From: Cryobacterium fucosi
GTDB lineage: Bacteria > Actinomycetota > Actinomycetes > Actinomycetales > Microbacteriaceae
DNA: 64,000 bases
Direction of reading: 5' to 3'
Assembly: GCF_004403515.1 (NCBI RefSeq)
Contig: NZ_SOHH01000066.1
Coordinates: 47,453 to 111,452 of the forward strand
How positions within the stretch are numbered: the stretch's first letter is position 1; the number at the start of each line of letters is the position of its first letter. A program made the translations under genes and the position numbers. Under the pieces are notes generated by a model, which saw nothing but the letters and a program-made list of their open reading frames with translations, was not told where the DNA came from and searched no databases. Below are positions 30,281-37,400 of this stretch, piece by piece.

Positions 30281-30978
30281 ATGGCGAACCGGACATTGCG
30301 GTTCCGGCCCGAGCGTTGGGCGACCCTGCGCGCGGTCGAATGGTTACTGCGTTGCTCGGTGGCCGCGCAATTCCGGCAGGTGACCTGGCTCGGGCGGCAA
30401 GCGTGTCCGCATCCACTGCGAGCGAACATCTTCGGGTTCTGCTCGCCGCAGGAATCGTGGTGGTCGACCAACGCGGCCGGAACCGCCTCTTCCGGCTTGC
30501 GAACAGCGACGTATCAATCGCGATCGAAGCGCTCCAGGCGATCGCCCCGCGAACTGAGGTCCGGTCCCTGCGGCAGCATCACGTCTCGGAGGAACTTCGC
30601 TCAGCGAGAACCTGCTACGACCACCTTGCCGGAGACCTCGGGCTACGGATTGCGGACCTGCTGCTGGCGTCCGGGGTGGTGACCGAACTGAGGATCGGTG
30701 AGCCGTCCTCTCCACCAGAGCCGTTCCCGGACGGGCCGATCGCAGCCGCGTTCCGTATTCAGCCTCAACAAGGTCGTCGCCCTTGGGCGAGAGGGTGTTT
30801 GGACTGGACCGGTCGGCGCGCTCATACTGCAGGCCAGGTCGGTGCACAGATACTCGGGGCCTTGGAATCCCAGGGTTGGGTTACACGGCGGGCCGACAGC
30901 AGGGCCATTCGTCTCACCGACCTCGGTGCCGCCCGTCTTCTGGAGCTCGAATCGCTCGTGACTAACCTGTCCCAATAA
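30277..30978 (+). CDS. ArsR-type regulator of the osmC operon
   Basis: The 233-residue protein has an ArsR winged helix at residues 10-95 (LGDPARGRMVTALLGGRAIP, then SASTASEHLRVLLAAGIVVV) and a C-terminal extension containing RTCYDHLAG, found in a subgroup of longer ArsR regulators. The cysteine in that motif could be redox- or metal-responsive. It closes the osmC-ACT-arsR operon, overlapping the ACT gene by ATGA, and probably autoregulates it. Confidence 0.82.
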   Translation: MNGEPDIAVPARALGDPARGRMVTALLGGRAIPAGDLARAASVSASTASEHLRVLLAAGIVVVDQRGRNRLFRLANSDVSIAIEALQAIAPRTEVRSLRQHHVSEELRSARTCYDHLAGDLGLRIADLLLASGVVTELRIGEPSSPPEPFPDGPIAAAFRIQPQQGRRPWARGCLDWTGRRAHTAGQVGAQILGALESQGWVTRRADSRAIRLTDLGAARLLELESLVTNLSQ

Positions 30979-31126
30979 TCTAAAGCATTTCGAGGCACGC
31001 AAATGCTCTTCCAAGTCGTGGGGAGAACTGGCGGATTTCCGGGGCTCGATCTGTCTTGGAAACATGTCTTACCGTGAGTTGTCTTTGCTCCACTGCTTCT
31101 AGCAGTTTCTGAGGCAGAATGGCTCG

Positions 31127-31723
31127 GTGAGACATCTCGGGTATACGCGGGTCAGCACCAGGAGCCAAGACGCGAAGTTGCAGGTCGACGCCCTGGTCAA
31201 ATCGGGTGTGCAGGAGCGGGACATTTTCGCCGACGTCACCTCGGGCAGTCGGACGGCGATCTCCCGCCCGGGGATGAAGAAGCTGCTCGAGTACGCCAAG
31301 CCGGGTGACACCGTCGTCGTCTGGCGAGTCGATCGACTCGGACGGTCCCTGATCGATGTTCTCAACACGGTGAAGCTGCTCCGGGAGCGGGACGTGCAGG
31401 TGAAGAGCATCTCGGATGGCATCGACCCATCGACGACGTCGGGCCGCCTGATGCTGAACATGCTCGCCACACTGGCCGAGTACGAACGCGAGCTGATCAC
31501 AGAACGGGTGAACGCAGGAATCACGGCCGCCCGGAAAGGCGGCACCAAGTTCGGCCGGCCCCTGTCAGATCCCGTCGTCGTCGCCGACAAGCTCAAGCTC
31601 ATCACCGAGGCAAGGGCAAAGGGCCGGACCGCGGAGGACGCGGCGAAACTTGTCGGGTGGAGCCGGGCCACCCTCTACCGGCATCAGCACGCCATCGCGG
31701 CTCGCGAGAGCACGACCGTGTAG
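31127..31723 (+). CDS. Serine recombinase (resolvase/invertase), TniR/BinL-like
   Basis: The 198-residue protein starts at a GTG and has the small serine recombinase fold. The catalytic serine S10 is in GYTRVSTRSQ, followed by VVWRVDRLGRSLIDVLN, and DGIDPSTTSGRLMLNMLATLAEYER, then the C-terminal helix-turn-helix (TAEDAAKLVGWSRATLYRHQ). It looks intact. In Tn552/Tn402-type transposons this enzyme resolves cointegrates at a nearby res site. The transposase fragment follows 7 bp later. A res site is expected in 30979-31126, but its subsites could not be assigned. Confidence 0.9.
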   Translation: MRHLGYTRVSTRSQDAKLQVDALVKSGVQERDIFADVTSGSRTAISRPGMKKLLEYAKPGDTVVVWRVDRLGRSLIDVLNTVKLLRERDVQVKSISDGIDPSTTSGRLMLNMLATLAEYERELITERVNAGITAARKGGTKFGRPLSDPVVVADKLKLITEARAKGRTAEDAAKLVGWSRATLYRHQHAIAARESTTV

Positions 31724-31730
31724 GTTAATC

Positions 31731-32258
31731 GTGGACGCGGCGGAGCGGTGGCGTGTTCTTCGGCTGCATGTCGAAAACCATATCCCGCTCGCTGTCCTCC
31801 CCCAGGAGACCGGGATCTCCGCTCGGACACTGCAGCGCTGGAACCAGCTCTACCGGGGAGGCGGCGTTTCGGCCCTCGATCCTCATCCACGAACCGATAG
31901 GGGTGTCCGCCGGACCTCAGCCGAGACGGTCGCGTTCGTCGAACGGTTGGCACTCACTCGGCCACGCCCGAGTATCGCCACGTTGCATCGCCTAGCCGCC
32001 AAAGATGCGCAAGCACGTGAGCTGCCAGCGCCGAGCTATGCGACCGTGCGGCAGATCGCCCAGGCGCTCGATCCGGCCCTTGTCACCCTGGCACTTGAAG
32101 GGCCGGTCTCGTACCGGGACAAACACGAGCTCGTCTTCCGCCGCCGCGCGGAACACCCAAACCAAACCTGGCAATCGGACCACACCGAACTCGACATCCT
32201 CATCGTCGGCGCCGACGGAAAACCCGACCGCCCGTGGCTGACCACCGTGATGGACGAC
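31731..32258 (+). pseudogene. TniA/Mu-type DDE transposase, 3'-truncated
   Basis: About 176 codons from GTG 31731 match the N-terminal half of a Mu/TniA-type transposase: helix-turn-helix part (VLPQETGISARTLQRWNQLY), HRLAAKDAQARELPAPSY, then the start of the rve core with first catalytic Asp in TWQSDHTELD and second in TTVMDD. After 32258 similarity stops and the frame runs into the terminal repeat. The third catalytic residue and the C-terminal beta barrel (about 300 residues) are lost, so it is inactive. It starts 7 bp after the resolvase stop. Confidence 0.8.
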
Positions 32259-32289
32259 ATCCTCGTCATCGGCAACTGGCGACACGGAG

Positions 32290-32327
32290 CGATCACAGAA
32301 CACCGCCACAGAGCGCCAAACTCCACA
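32290..32327 (+). repeat. Terminal inverted repeat B1 (right end of module 1)
   Basis: This 38-bp copy starts CGATCACAGAACACCGCCAC and ends CTCCACA, so its outer TGTGG end faces right. It mirrors repeat A and is followed by just 5 bp (GAAAT) before the next repeat, B2, in opposite orientation. Confidence 0.8.
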
Positions 32328-32332
32328 GAAAT

Positions 32333-32370
32333 TGTGGCTGTTGGCGATTTACGGCGGCGTCCTGTGATCG
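32333..32370 (-). repeat. Terminal inverted repeat B2 (left end of module 2)
   Basis: This 38-bp copy starts TGTGGCTGTTGGCGATTT and ends CTGTGATCG. Its outer end faces left, toward B1. Compared ungapped with B1 (reverse complement), roughly four fifths of positions agree, and the CTGTGATCG end is shared exactly. Confidence 0.8.
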
Positions 32371-32508
32371 TCCTATGGTGCATCTAGGAACTGGCCCGTC
32401 TGTCGCGTATCCCATGGTTGCGAGACGGCCGGGTTGCAAGACAACGGGGCCGAGCAAGAGGCATGTCCGCGCATCGTCCTGCGCAATCTTGTTGCGTGAG
32501 CGGAGCTT

Positions 32509-32538
32509 GCCCTGGATCCAGACGACTGGATCCAGGGC
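32509..32538. terminator. Perfect 13-bp hairpin downstream of the quinone reductase
   Basis: GCCCTGGATCCAG at 32509-32521 and CTGGATCCAGGGC at 32526-32538 are exact inverse copies around the loop ACGA. It lies 38 bp beyond the minus-strand stop of the quinone reductase. There is no T-run, so it is a strong stem that may stop or stabilise the transcript rather than a classical intrinsic terminator. Confidence 0.6.
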
Positions 32539-32575
32539 ACGTGGGTCTCGTCGCGCGATTTGCCGGTGAGTGTGA

Positions 32576-33484
32576 CTAGAGGTTGGGGACGAGGACGATC
32601 CGGCCCCGCAGGCCACCCGCTTCCATCAGCCGGTGTGCTTCCGGCGCGTCGTTGAGAAGCAGAAGTGAGTGAACACGAGTGCTGATTTCACCCCGCGACG
32701 CAGAGTCGAGAAGTCGTGCAAGCAGTGGTCCGTCTGCAGATGCCATGATCGCCTGCGTCGTGATCCCACGCGTCATCGCCGGTACTGCGGGTGGGACGAC
32801 TCCCACGTACATGCCGTTGTCGCAGATGCTGGCGACAATCGTGTCGCCGATTGCCGCTGCGTCGAGTGCGGCGTCGAAGACCAGTCCGGCCGGCACAGTG
32901 TCCATGAACGACGCGCCCGTGTTAAGAACAACGTCGCGGTCGGTCGGGCGGGCGAGTCCCGTGACAGCGAAGCCGCGTCGTACTGCCATCTCTGCTGCGA
33001 AGTTGCCGACGGCACCGGCCGCTCCGGTAATGAGCAAGCTGCGGCCGTCAGGAGGTCCGAAGAGATTCAAAGCCTGATGAGCTGTTGTGGCATTGAGGGG
33101 GATAGTTGCGGCCCTCGCCGAAGTGAGGGTCGAGGGAACGTGGGCTATGTCTGTTGCGGATGCCAAGATCCATTCCGCATAGGCGCTGTAGGGTCGATCC
33201 ACTCCACCGATGAGCACGGCCACCCGGTCGCCGGTCGCGACAGTTTCGACGCCAAGGCCAAGCGCATCGACAGTGCCAACGACATCCCATCCGAGGCCGA
33301 CTTCGGGTACCGTTACCCATCCCAGGTCGTGATAGGTTCCTGCTCGAGTCTGCGCATCCACGGGATTCACCGTCGCGGCCTCGACGCGGATGAGAACCTG
33401 CCCTTCGCCCGGAATGGGCATCGGGCGATCCACGATTTGAATGGCCTCGGGTCCGCCGGGCGTTGAAACAACTGCAGTACGCAT
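32576..33484 (-). CDS. NADPH:quinone reductase-like MDR oxidoreductase
   Basis: The 302-residue protein is a zinc-free medium-chain dehydrogenase/reductase. The GroES-like N-terminal half has MPIPGEGQVLIRVEAATVNPVD; the Rossmann half has LLITGAAGAVGNFAAEMA as the NADPH-binding loop. Zinc-ligand cysteines are absent, as in quinone reductases (QOR/CAA43 type). The ATG at 33484 follows AGAGGAG. It is divergent from an HxlR regulator, a common pairing for redox- or quinone-responsive control, and is cargo of module 2. Confidence 0.85.
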   Translation of the reverse strand: MRTAVVSTPGGPEAIQIVDRPMPIPGEGQVLIRVEAATVNPVDAQTRAGTYHDLGWVTVPEVGLGWDVVGTVDALGLGVETVATGDRVAVLIGGVDRPYSAYAEWILASATDIAHVPSTLTSARAATIPLNATTAHQALNLFGPPDGRSLLITGAAGAVGNFAAEMAVRRGFAVTGLARPTDRDVVLNTGASFMDTVPAGLVFDAALDAAAIGDTIVASICDNGMYVGVVPPAVPAMTRGITTQAIMASADGPLLARLLDSASRGEISTRVHSLLLLNDAPEAHRLMEAGGLRGRIVLVPNL

Positions 33485-33592
33485 GAATCTCCTCTGAAGT
33501 AGGGAATCTCCCCGTGTCATACTGGCAACTCTGCTCTTCATGAGTAAGTAGGCACCCAAAAGTGCGTTGGTATCCGAAGGAAGGTCTTGGCC

Positions 33593-34006
33593 ATGTCAAC
33601 GACAACAGCAGAACAGCGGCGACGCATGGCGAAAAGCGAATATGACGCTTACCTCTCAACTTGTCCAAGTCGTCAATTGCTGGCGACTTTGTCCGACAAA
33701 TGGATCGTCCTAGCGCTGACAGCTTTAGAGACTCAGCCGCTTCGATACTCGGAACTTCGTCGAAAGATTGCAGGTGTGAGTCAGAAGATGCTGACGCAAA
33801 CGCTCCGTGCTTTGGAACGCGATGGCCTAGTCGAGCGATCGGTGAAAATTTCCGTGCCTATCTCGGTCACATACTCAATGACGCCTCTTGGGCATTCGCT
33901 CCTGAGAGTCGTTGCCCAGCTCAAATCCTGGGCAGAAGACAACATCGAGGAAGTCCGCGCCGCGCAAAATACATTCGACGCTCGACCGCCCCAAGGAAAG
34001 CTTTAG
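33593..34006 (+). CDS. HxlR family regulator
   Basis: The 137-residue protein has the HxlR winged helix: CPSRQLLATLSDKWIVLALTALE, written as motif CPSRQLL...DKW, then RYSELRRKIAGVSQKMLTQTLR and LERDGLVERSVKI. The N-terminal cysteine (CPSR) is where redox- or electrophile-sensing members such as QorR/YodB react. It is divergent from the quinone reductase over 108 bp and most likely controls it. The ATG at 33593 follows GAAGGAAGG; a TTG two codons earlier is possible. Confidence 0.85.
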   Translation: MSTTTAEQRRRMAKSEYDAYLSTCPSRQLLATLSDKWIVLALTALETQPLRYSELRRKIAGVSQKMLTQTLRALERDGLVERSVKISVPISVTYSMTPLGHSLLRVVAQLKSWAEDNIEEVRAAQNTFDARPPQGKL

Positions 34007-34048
34007 CAATATAGCCTTGCTCATAGGCCCGTAGGTTGGACTCCACGG

Positions 34049-34328
34049 CTCGGGCTTCACCATCATGGCTGCGCTCGATCAGATGGAACACGAGATCAAG
34101 AGAGAGCAGGTGGTCGACTCGATCGCCAAGCGCCGCGACGCAGGCAAGGACTTAGGCGGCCGCCCGCGGATCATCGCCGACAGCCAAATCTGCAGCGCCC
34201 GCCAACTCATCGATGGTGGTGAACCGGTGGCACAGGTCGCGCGCGACCTCGGAATGTCCCGAACGACGTTCTACCGTCGATCGCGCGCCCCCATCCCACT
34301 CGCTGAGCCGTCCGGCGGCACACTCTGA
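34049..34328 (+). pseudogene. Serine resolvase, C-terminal remnant
   Basis: From about 34049 the frame reads GFTIMAALDQMEHEIKRE, the conserved segment after the catalytic core of small serine recombinases, then the linker GGRPRIIADSQICSARQLID and the helix-turn-helix VARDLGMSRTTFYRR, ending at a TGA. The catalytic serine half is missing, and the sequence upstream is unrelated. It differs in sequence from the resolvase of module 1, so it comes from a related but separate transposon. It ends 20 bp before terminal repeat C. Confidence 0.8.
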
Positions 34329-34348
34329 CGACGACAAGCGCCAAAAAG

Positions 34349-34386
34349 CGATCACAAAACGCCGCCACAAACCGATGAAAGTCACA
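34349..34386 (+). repeat. Terminal inverted repeat C (right end of module 2)
   Basis: This 38-bp copy starts CGATCACAAAACGCCGCCAC and ends AGTCACA, its outer TGTG end facing right. It matches B1 in 13 of the first 15 bases and keeps the same 38-bp length without gaps. Five bases to its right read GAGTC. Confidence 0.8.
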
Positions 34387-34590
34387 GAGTCAAGCCCGTC
34401 TTCTCTGCGAGCCCGAAAGGGGAGGTCAGCGGGCATCGCGCGACACACCAGACCGACTTCGACGCCCAACCTCTTCGGGCCGTTCCACCCACGCCTATTC
34501 CAGCAGCCTTGCCGGCGTAATCACATTGCTCGTGCGCGCGCGGAACGGTACCCCAACGGTCGATCGTCACTGTGCTCTGAACCCTACGAC

Positions 34591-35624
34591 CTAGTTGATG
34601 CCGCCGGTTGGGCGTCCGTCAAGCAGGTTTCTGGTGAACCTGGCAATGTCGTCCCGAAGCCCGGCGTAGGCGTTCGGGGCGGGGTTCTCCGAACGGACGA
34701 ACATGTCCACTGCCTCAAGCGCTGAGGTGATGATCGCGCGAGGCGATCGAACCTTCCATGTCTGACCTTCTGCGATGAGGTCGTCGATGGTGATTGTCGC
34801 GTGCACATACTTCCGGTTGATGGCCAACGCCATTTTTCCGTCGCTGTCGAGGTGAGTTTGCGGCACCACATCATATGCCGGGGCAATTCTCGTGCTGCCG
34901 TCGTGCAGGTGGAGCATGCTGATGTTCTTGCCGTGCATGTCGAGGTTGCCCACAGCCTGCGAGACGGTAAGGAGTGTGAGGAGCTGGTCAACAGAGGTCC
35001 GGTCGCCGTTGCGTCCCAAGACATCCGCTACGCGCTTGAGTGACACTTTTCCGCCGAACTCCTGGTATTTCTCGTTCTTCGATGCGCCCAGGGCCTGATT
35101 CATGTCTTCCTGATGGATGCGTCCCTGCGGCGCGTCCGGTGACCTGTCGTACCGCTCGATCACGAGGCCACGAACCCCGCCGAAGTCTTCGATCCACGCG
35201 TCGAACTTGGTGAGGCCAGCGGCCTTGGCCGCACGCAAGCCGTACTCTTCGTCAAACGTGATGGTCGGGTGGCGGACGGACGGCGGCTTGATGATATAGG
35301 TGGACGGATAGCCCTCGAGAACCTGGAACCAGTGATCCTCCTTGTGCGCTAGAACGATTTTGTCTTGCACGCCGGCCAGCGAGGTCCGGCCGGACTTCGG
35401 CCGGTTTCCGAGGGGGGCGGCCTGCGTGTTGGCGAGCATCCGGCCGACCTCGGCCGCGTCGACCGGCGCCAGGTCAGGCTTGCGTGGCTCGCCCGGCGCC
35501 TCCGGGTCATAGATCTGAACGTCTCGATGGCATTCTTGGTCGCGATGAAATCGAAAGTGCGACGGTTTGCGCCCACCAAGTGTCCCACCAGCTCGCCGTA
35601 GAGTTCCACGCGCAGGTCAGCCAT
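34591..35624 (-). pseudogene. hipA: HipA-type toxin kinase with internal deletion and frameshift
   Basis: The N-terminal 36 codons (from ATG 35624: MADLRVELYGELVGHLVG, to IETF) match the HipA N-terminal subdomain. Then about 60 expected residues are missing, and sequence resumes in another frame with IYDPEAPGEPRKPDLAPVD, running on to TSLAGVQDKIVLA and the kinase core GNLDMHGKN (catalytic Asp and Asn/Lys) to a stop at 34591. The junction is near 35509-35525. HipA phosphorylates glutamyl-tRNA synthetase or related targets; this copy should be non-functional unless the kinase half is translated from ATG 35439. It overlaps the end of hipB by 8 bp. Confidence 0.8.
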
Positions 35625-35886
35625 TGGGTTCTTCCGCGATGTCGTGAGGGGGCTCATCCGGCGCGTCGTCGATCTCCATGTACATCCGGACACCGGTTTC
35701 TCGCATGATCGCGAAAATGCGCTCGAAGATGATTGTTTTCTTGCCGGACTCCAGCGCCCAGATGTATTTCTGGTCGGTCTCGAGTCTGTCGGCGAGGTCG
35801 CGCTGCGTTAGCCCGCTGACAAGGCGGCCTTGCTGCAGCATCCGGCCAAGAGCCTCGGCGCTTCTGACTTCTCCGCGTGCTGCCAT
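35617..35886 (-). CDS. hipB: HipB-type antitoxin (Xre helix-turn-helix)
   Basis: The 89-residue protein has a Cro/C1-type helix-turn-helix (LGRMLQQGRLVSGLTQRDLADRL, then YIWALESGKK) and an acidic tail. It is the antitoxin and autorepressor of a HipBA module. ATG 35886 has AGGAGG-like GGAACC/AGGAACC upstream on the minus strand. The reading frame is intact even though the toxin gene is broken. Three 18-bp repeats upstream are its likely operators. Confidence 0.85.
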   Translation of the reverse strand: MAARGEVRSAEALGRMLQQGRLVSGLTQRDLADRLETDQKYIWALESGKKTIIFERIFAIMRETGVRMYMEIDDAPDEPPHDIAEEPNG

Positions 35887-35900
35887 GACAGGTTCCTCCT

Positions 35901-35972
35901 GACGGTCTTATTGCCTTCACATTACCTGATGGTCTTTTCACCGTCAAGCAATTCGATGGTCTTATTGCCGTC
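35901..35972. promoter_or_regulatory. Three HipB operator-like repeats, 27-bp period
   Basis: GACGGTCTTATTGCCTTC (35901), GATGGTCTTTTCACCGTC (35928) and GATGGTCTTATTGCCGTC (35955) start exactly 27 bp apart, directly upstream of hipB. Each has GAYGGT at one side and a near-complementary (A/G)CCGTC at the other. The equal spacing suggests co-operative binding of HipB dimers along the promoter. Confidence 0.75.
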
Positions 35973-36023
35973 AAGCGATCAATCTCCACCGTTTGGGGTG
36001 AACACACATCGCGGCCCGGAGGC

Positions 36024-36608
36024 ATGGGGTTCGATATCCTAGAGACATTGCAGACTTTCAAGAAAACACGAATAGCCCCTGTCTGCAAAATGGGGTTGCC
36101 TATGGCCAGCATTAAGGAATTGAAGATGGCGGCACTGAGAGAACTAACGAAGACCAACCTGGATAAGCAGGGATTCGGAGGCCTCGATGATGACGCTAAG
36201 TCTTGTTACGCATGGCCCCTACGATTCACACCGGCAGTGGGCACTGTCTTGATCGTTCTCGGATTGATTTTGCAGTCGCCGATTTTTCTTGGATTGGGAG
36301 CAATCGTTCCTCTCACCGGGGCACTATTTCCCCGTGGCATGATTCTTGATCTGGTTTATAACTTGGGCGTTCGCCATCTGTTTCGTGCTCCGGCGCTTCC
36401 CCCCACGCCGAGTCCACGACGGTTTTCCTACCTGCTGTCCACCGTGCTACTTGCAGGTGCGGCCTTGTCCTTCTATTTCGGATTATCAGCGCTGGGAATC
36501 GTGTTGGGAGGAATGGTCGCTCTCGGCGGCACAATCCTCACCACGACCCATTGGTGCCTCGGATCGTGGGTCTACCGACTATTTTTTCCTCACGCAGCGG
36601 CAAGGTGA
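36024..36608 (+). CDS. Small membrane protein, DUF4395-like
   Basis: The 194-residue protein has four probable membrane helices (about residues 68-85, 87-103, 137-155, 158-176). The core, FTPAVGTVLIVLGLILQSP and LGLGAIVPLTGALFPRG, resembles DUF4395 proteins. The start is unsure: ATG 36024 is used, but ATG 36090 or 36102 would remove an N-terminal part without homology. Its function is unknown; it has no operon partner. Confidence 0.6.
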   Translation: MGFDILETLQTFKKTRIAPVCKMGLPMASIKELKMAALRELTKTNLDKQGFGGLDDDAKSCYAWPLRFTPAVGTVLIVLGLILQSPIFLGLGAIVPLTGALFPRGMILDLVYNLGVRHLFRAPALPPTPSPRRFSYLLSTVLLAGAALSFYFGLSALGIVLGGMVALGGTILTTTHWCLGSWVYRLFFPHAAAR

Positions 36609-36735
36609 AAAGAACGGGTCAACGCCGCAGAACCACAGCTCGGTCGGATTGCCTCATGAGGAACCTTGACCGGTTCGTTGTATCTAACGCTGTGAGCGGC
36701 GCTGAGTTGGGCCATCCGATCGATAGTCTGGCGAC

Positions 36736-37074
36736 ATGCCCGTCAAGACGAATGGCACCACCCGCTCACCTGTCCTCGCAGCTGGCGTTATGCTATTGGG
36801 ATTGCTCATTCTTTGGATTTCGCAGCCAGTCCTACCTGGGTGGGCGTGCTCAGCAAGTCTTCCTGGCGTGTGTTCACCCCACCTATTGCCTGTTCGCGCG
36901 TCGCTGATCAGCGCAATACTGCTCTTCGCGCTCCTTGCAACTGTCATAGTCGGGCTGATGTTTCGGCCCCGAGCAGACCGTTGGCTGGGCCGTATGTCTC
37001 GCAGCGCTGTTATCGCTGTTCCGGTGATCCTGGTCCTGAATGTCGTTGCGCACTTCGTGATCCCGCAGCCCTGA
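36736..37074 (+). CDS. Small three-helix membrane protein
   Basis: The 112-residue product has three hydrophobic stretches (residues 13-29, 55-74, 88-108) and three cysteine/proline-containing turns (LPGWACSASLPGVCSPH) in the first loop, which faces outward by the positive-inside rule. No family is recognised. Coding sense is supported by length and hydrophobic pattern only. Confidence 0.5.
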   Translation: MPVKTNGTTRSPVLAAGVMLLGLLILWISQPVLPGWACSASLPGVCSPHLLPVRASLISAILLFALLATVIVGLMFRPRADRWLGRMSRSAVIAVPVILVLNVVAHFVIPQP

Positions 37075-37400
37075 TTTCGCCTTTGCGCACATGTATCACC
37101 CGATCGAAACGTGGCGCGAAAGGGCACTGGTCGAAGACTTCGCCAGAAAATCGTGCCGGCCGGGAGCGGTAGCGTTCCCGTATCGCAAGGGGGACCTCCT
37201 ACGGGCTCTTCTCGGGAGGCCCTGGCGCCGCGTTTTGTGACCCCGATTGGCCGAGATGTCGGTGCCGCACGGGAACCCTCTACGGGACGTTCCTGTCGAC
37301 CATGAGCGGGCAGGTTTCGTGGCCACCGCGGGCGTTTCTGTCGGCCTCCTATGGCCAATTCGGATTGGCCATGGACATGCCTGGCTGCAATAGTCAGGAG

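Larger units (their letters stand above)
29318..32327. mobile_element. Module 1: decayed Tn552/Tn402-like transposon with osmC-ACT-arsR cargo
   Basis: A 3.0-kb segment is bounded by 38-bp inverted repeats with outer TGTGG ends (A at left, B1 at right). Inside are the cargo operon osmC-ACT-arsR, a full serine resolvase and a TniA/Mu-type transposase cut after about 176 codons. A DDE transposase plus serine resolvase inside TGT-ended repeats is the known layout of the Tn552/Tn402(Tn5053) group. The AAA ATPase TniB and TniQ are missing, so it cannot move by itself. The flanks TCAAG and GAAAT do not match, so no intact 5-bp target duplication remains. Confidence 0.65.
32333..34386. mobile_element. 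Module 2: inverted-repeat-bounded cargo unit (quinone reductase, HxlR)
   Basis: A 2.05-kb segment lies between repeats B2 and C, both with outer TGTG ends. It contains a quinone-reductase-like gene, a divergent HxlR regulator and the C-terminal remnant of a serine resolvase that stops 20 bp before repeat C. No transposase remains. Its order (left repeat, cargo, resolvase, right repeat) parallels module 1, so both descend from related transposons. The two modules abut with a 5-bp gap. Confidence 0.65.

Noticed and set aside
30979..31126. res site for the resolvase
   Set aside because: The AT-rich interval is in the right place, but three 12-bp-type inverted subsites could not be identified with confidence.
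34410..34434. GCCCGAAAGGGGAGGTCAGCGGGC resembling a segment at about 47452-47478 (shown in part: GGTCAGCGGGCA)
   Set aside because: The similar stretch is short and GC-rich, without the same flanks; chance or common hairpins explain it.
37210..37250. GCGTTTTGTGA core resembling the 38-bp terminal repeats
   Set aside because: Only the 11-13-bp core matches; the TGTG end and the left half do not align, so a fifth copy is not supported.
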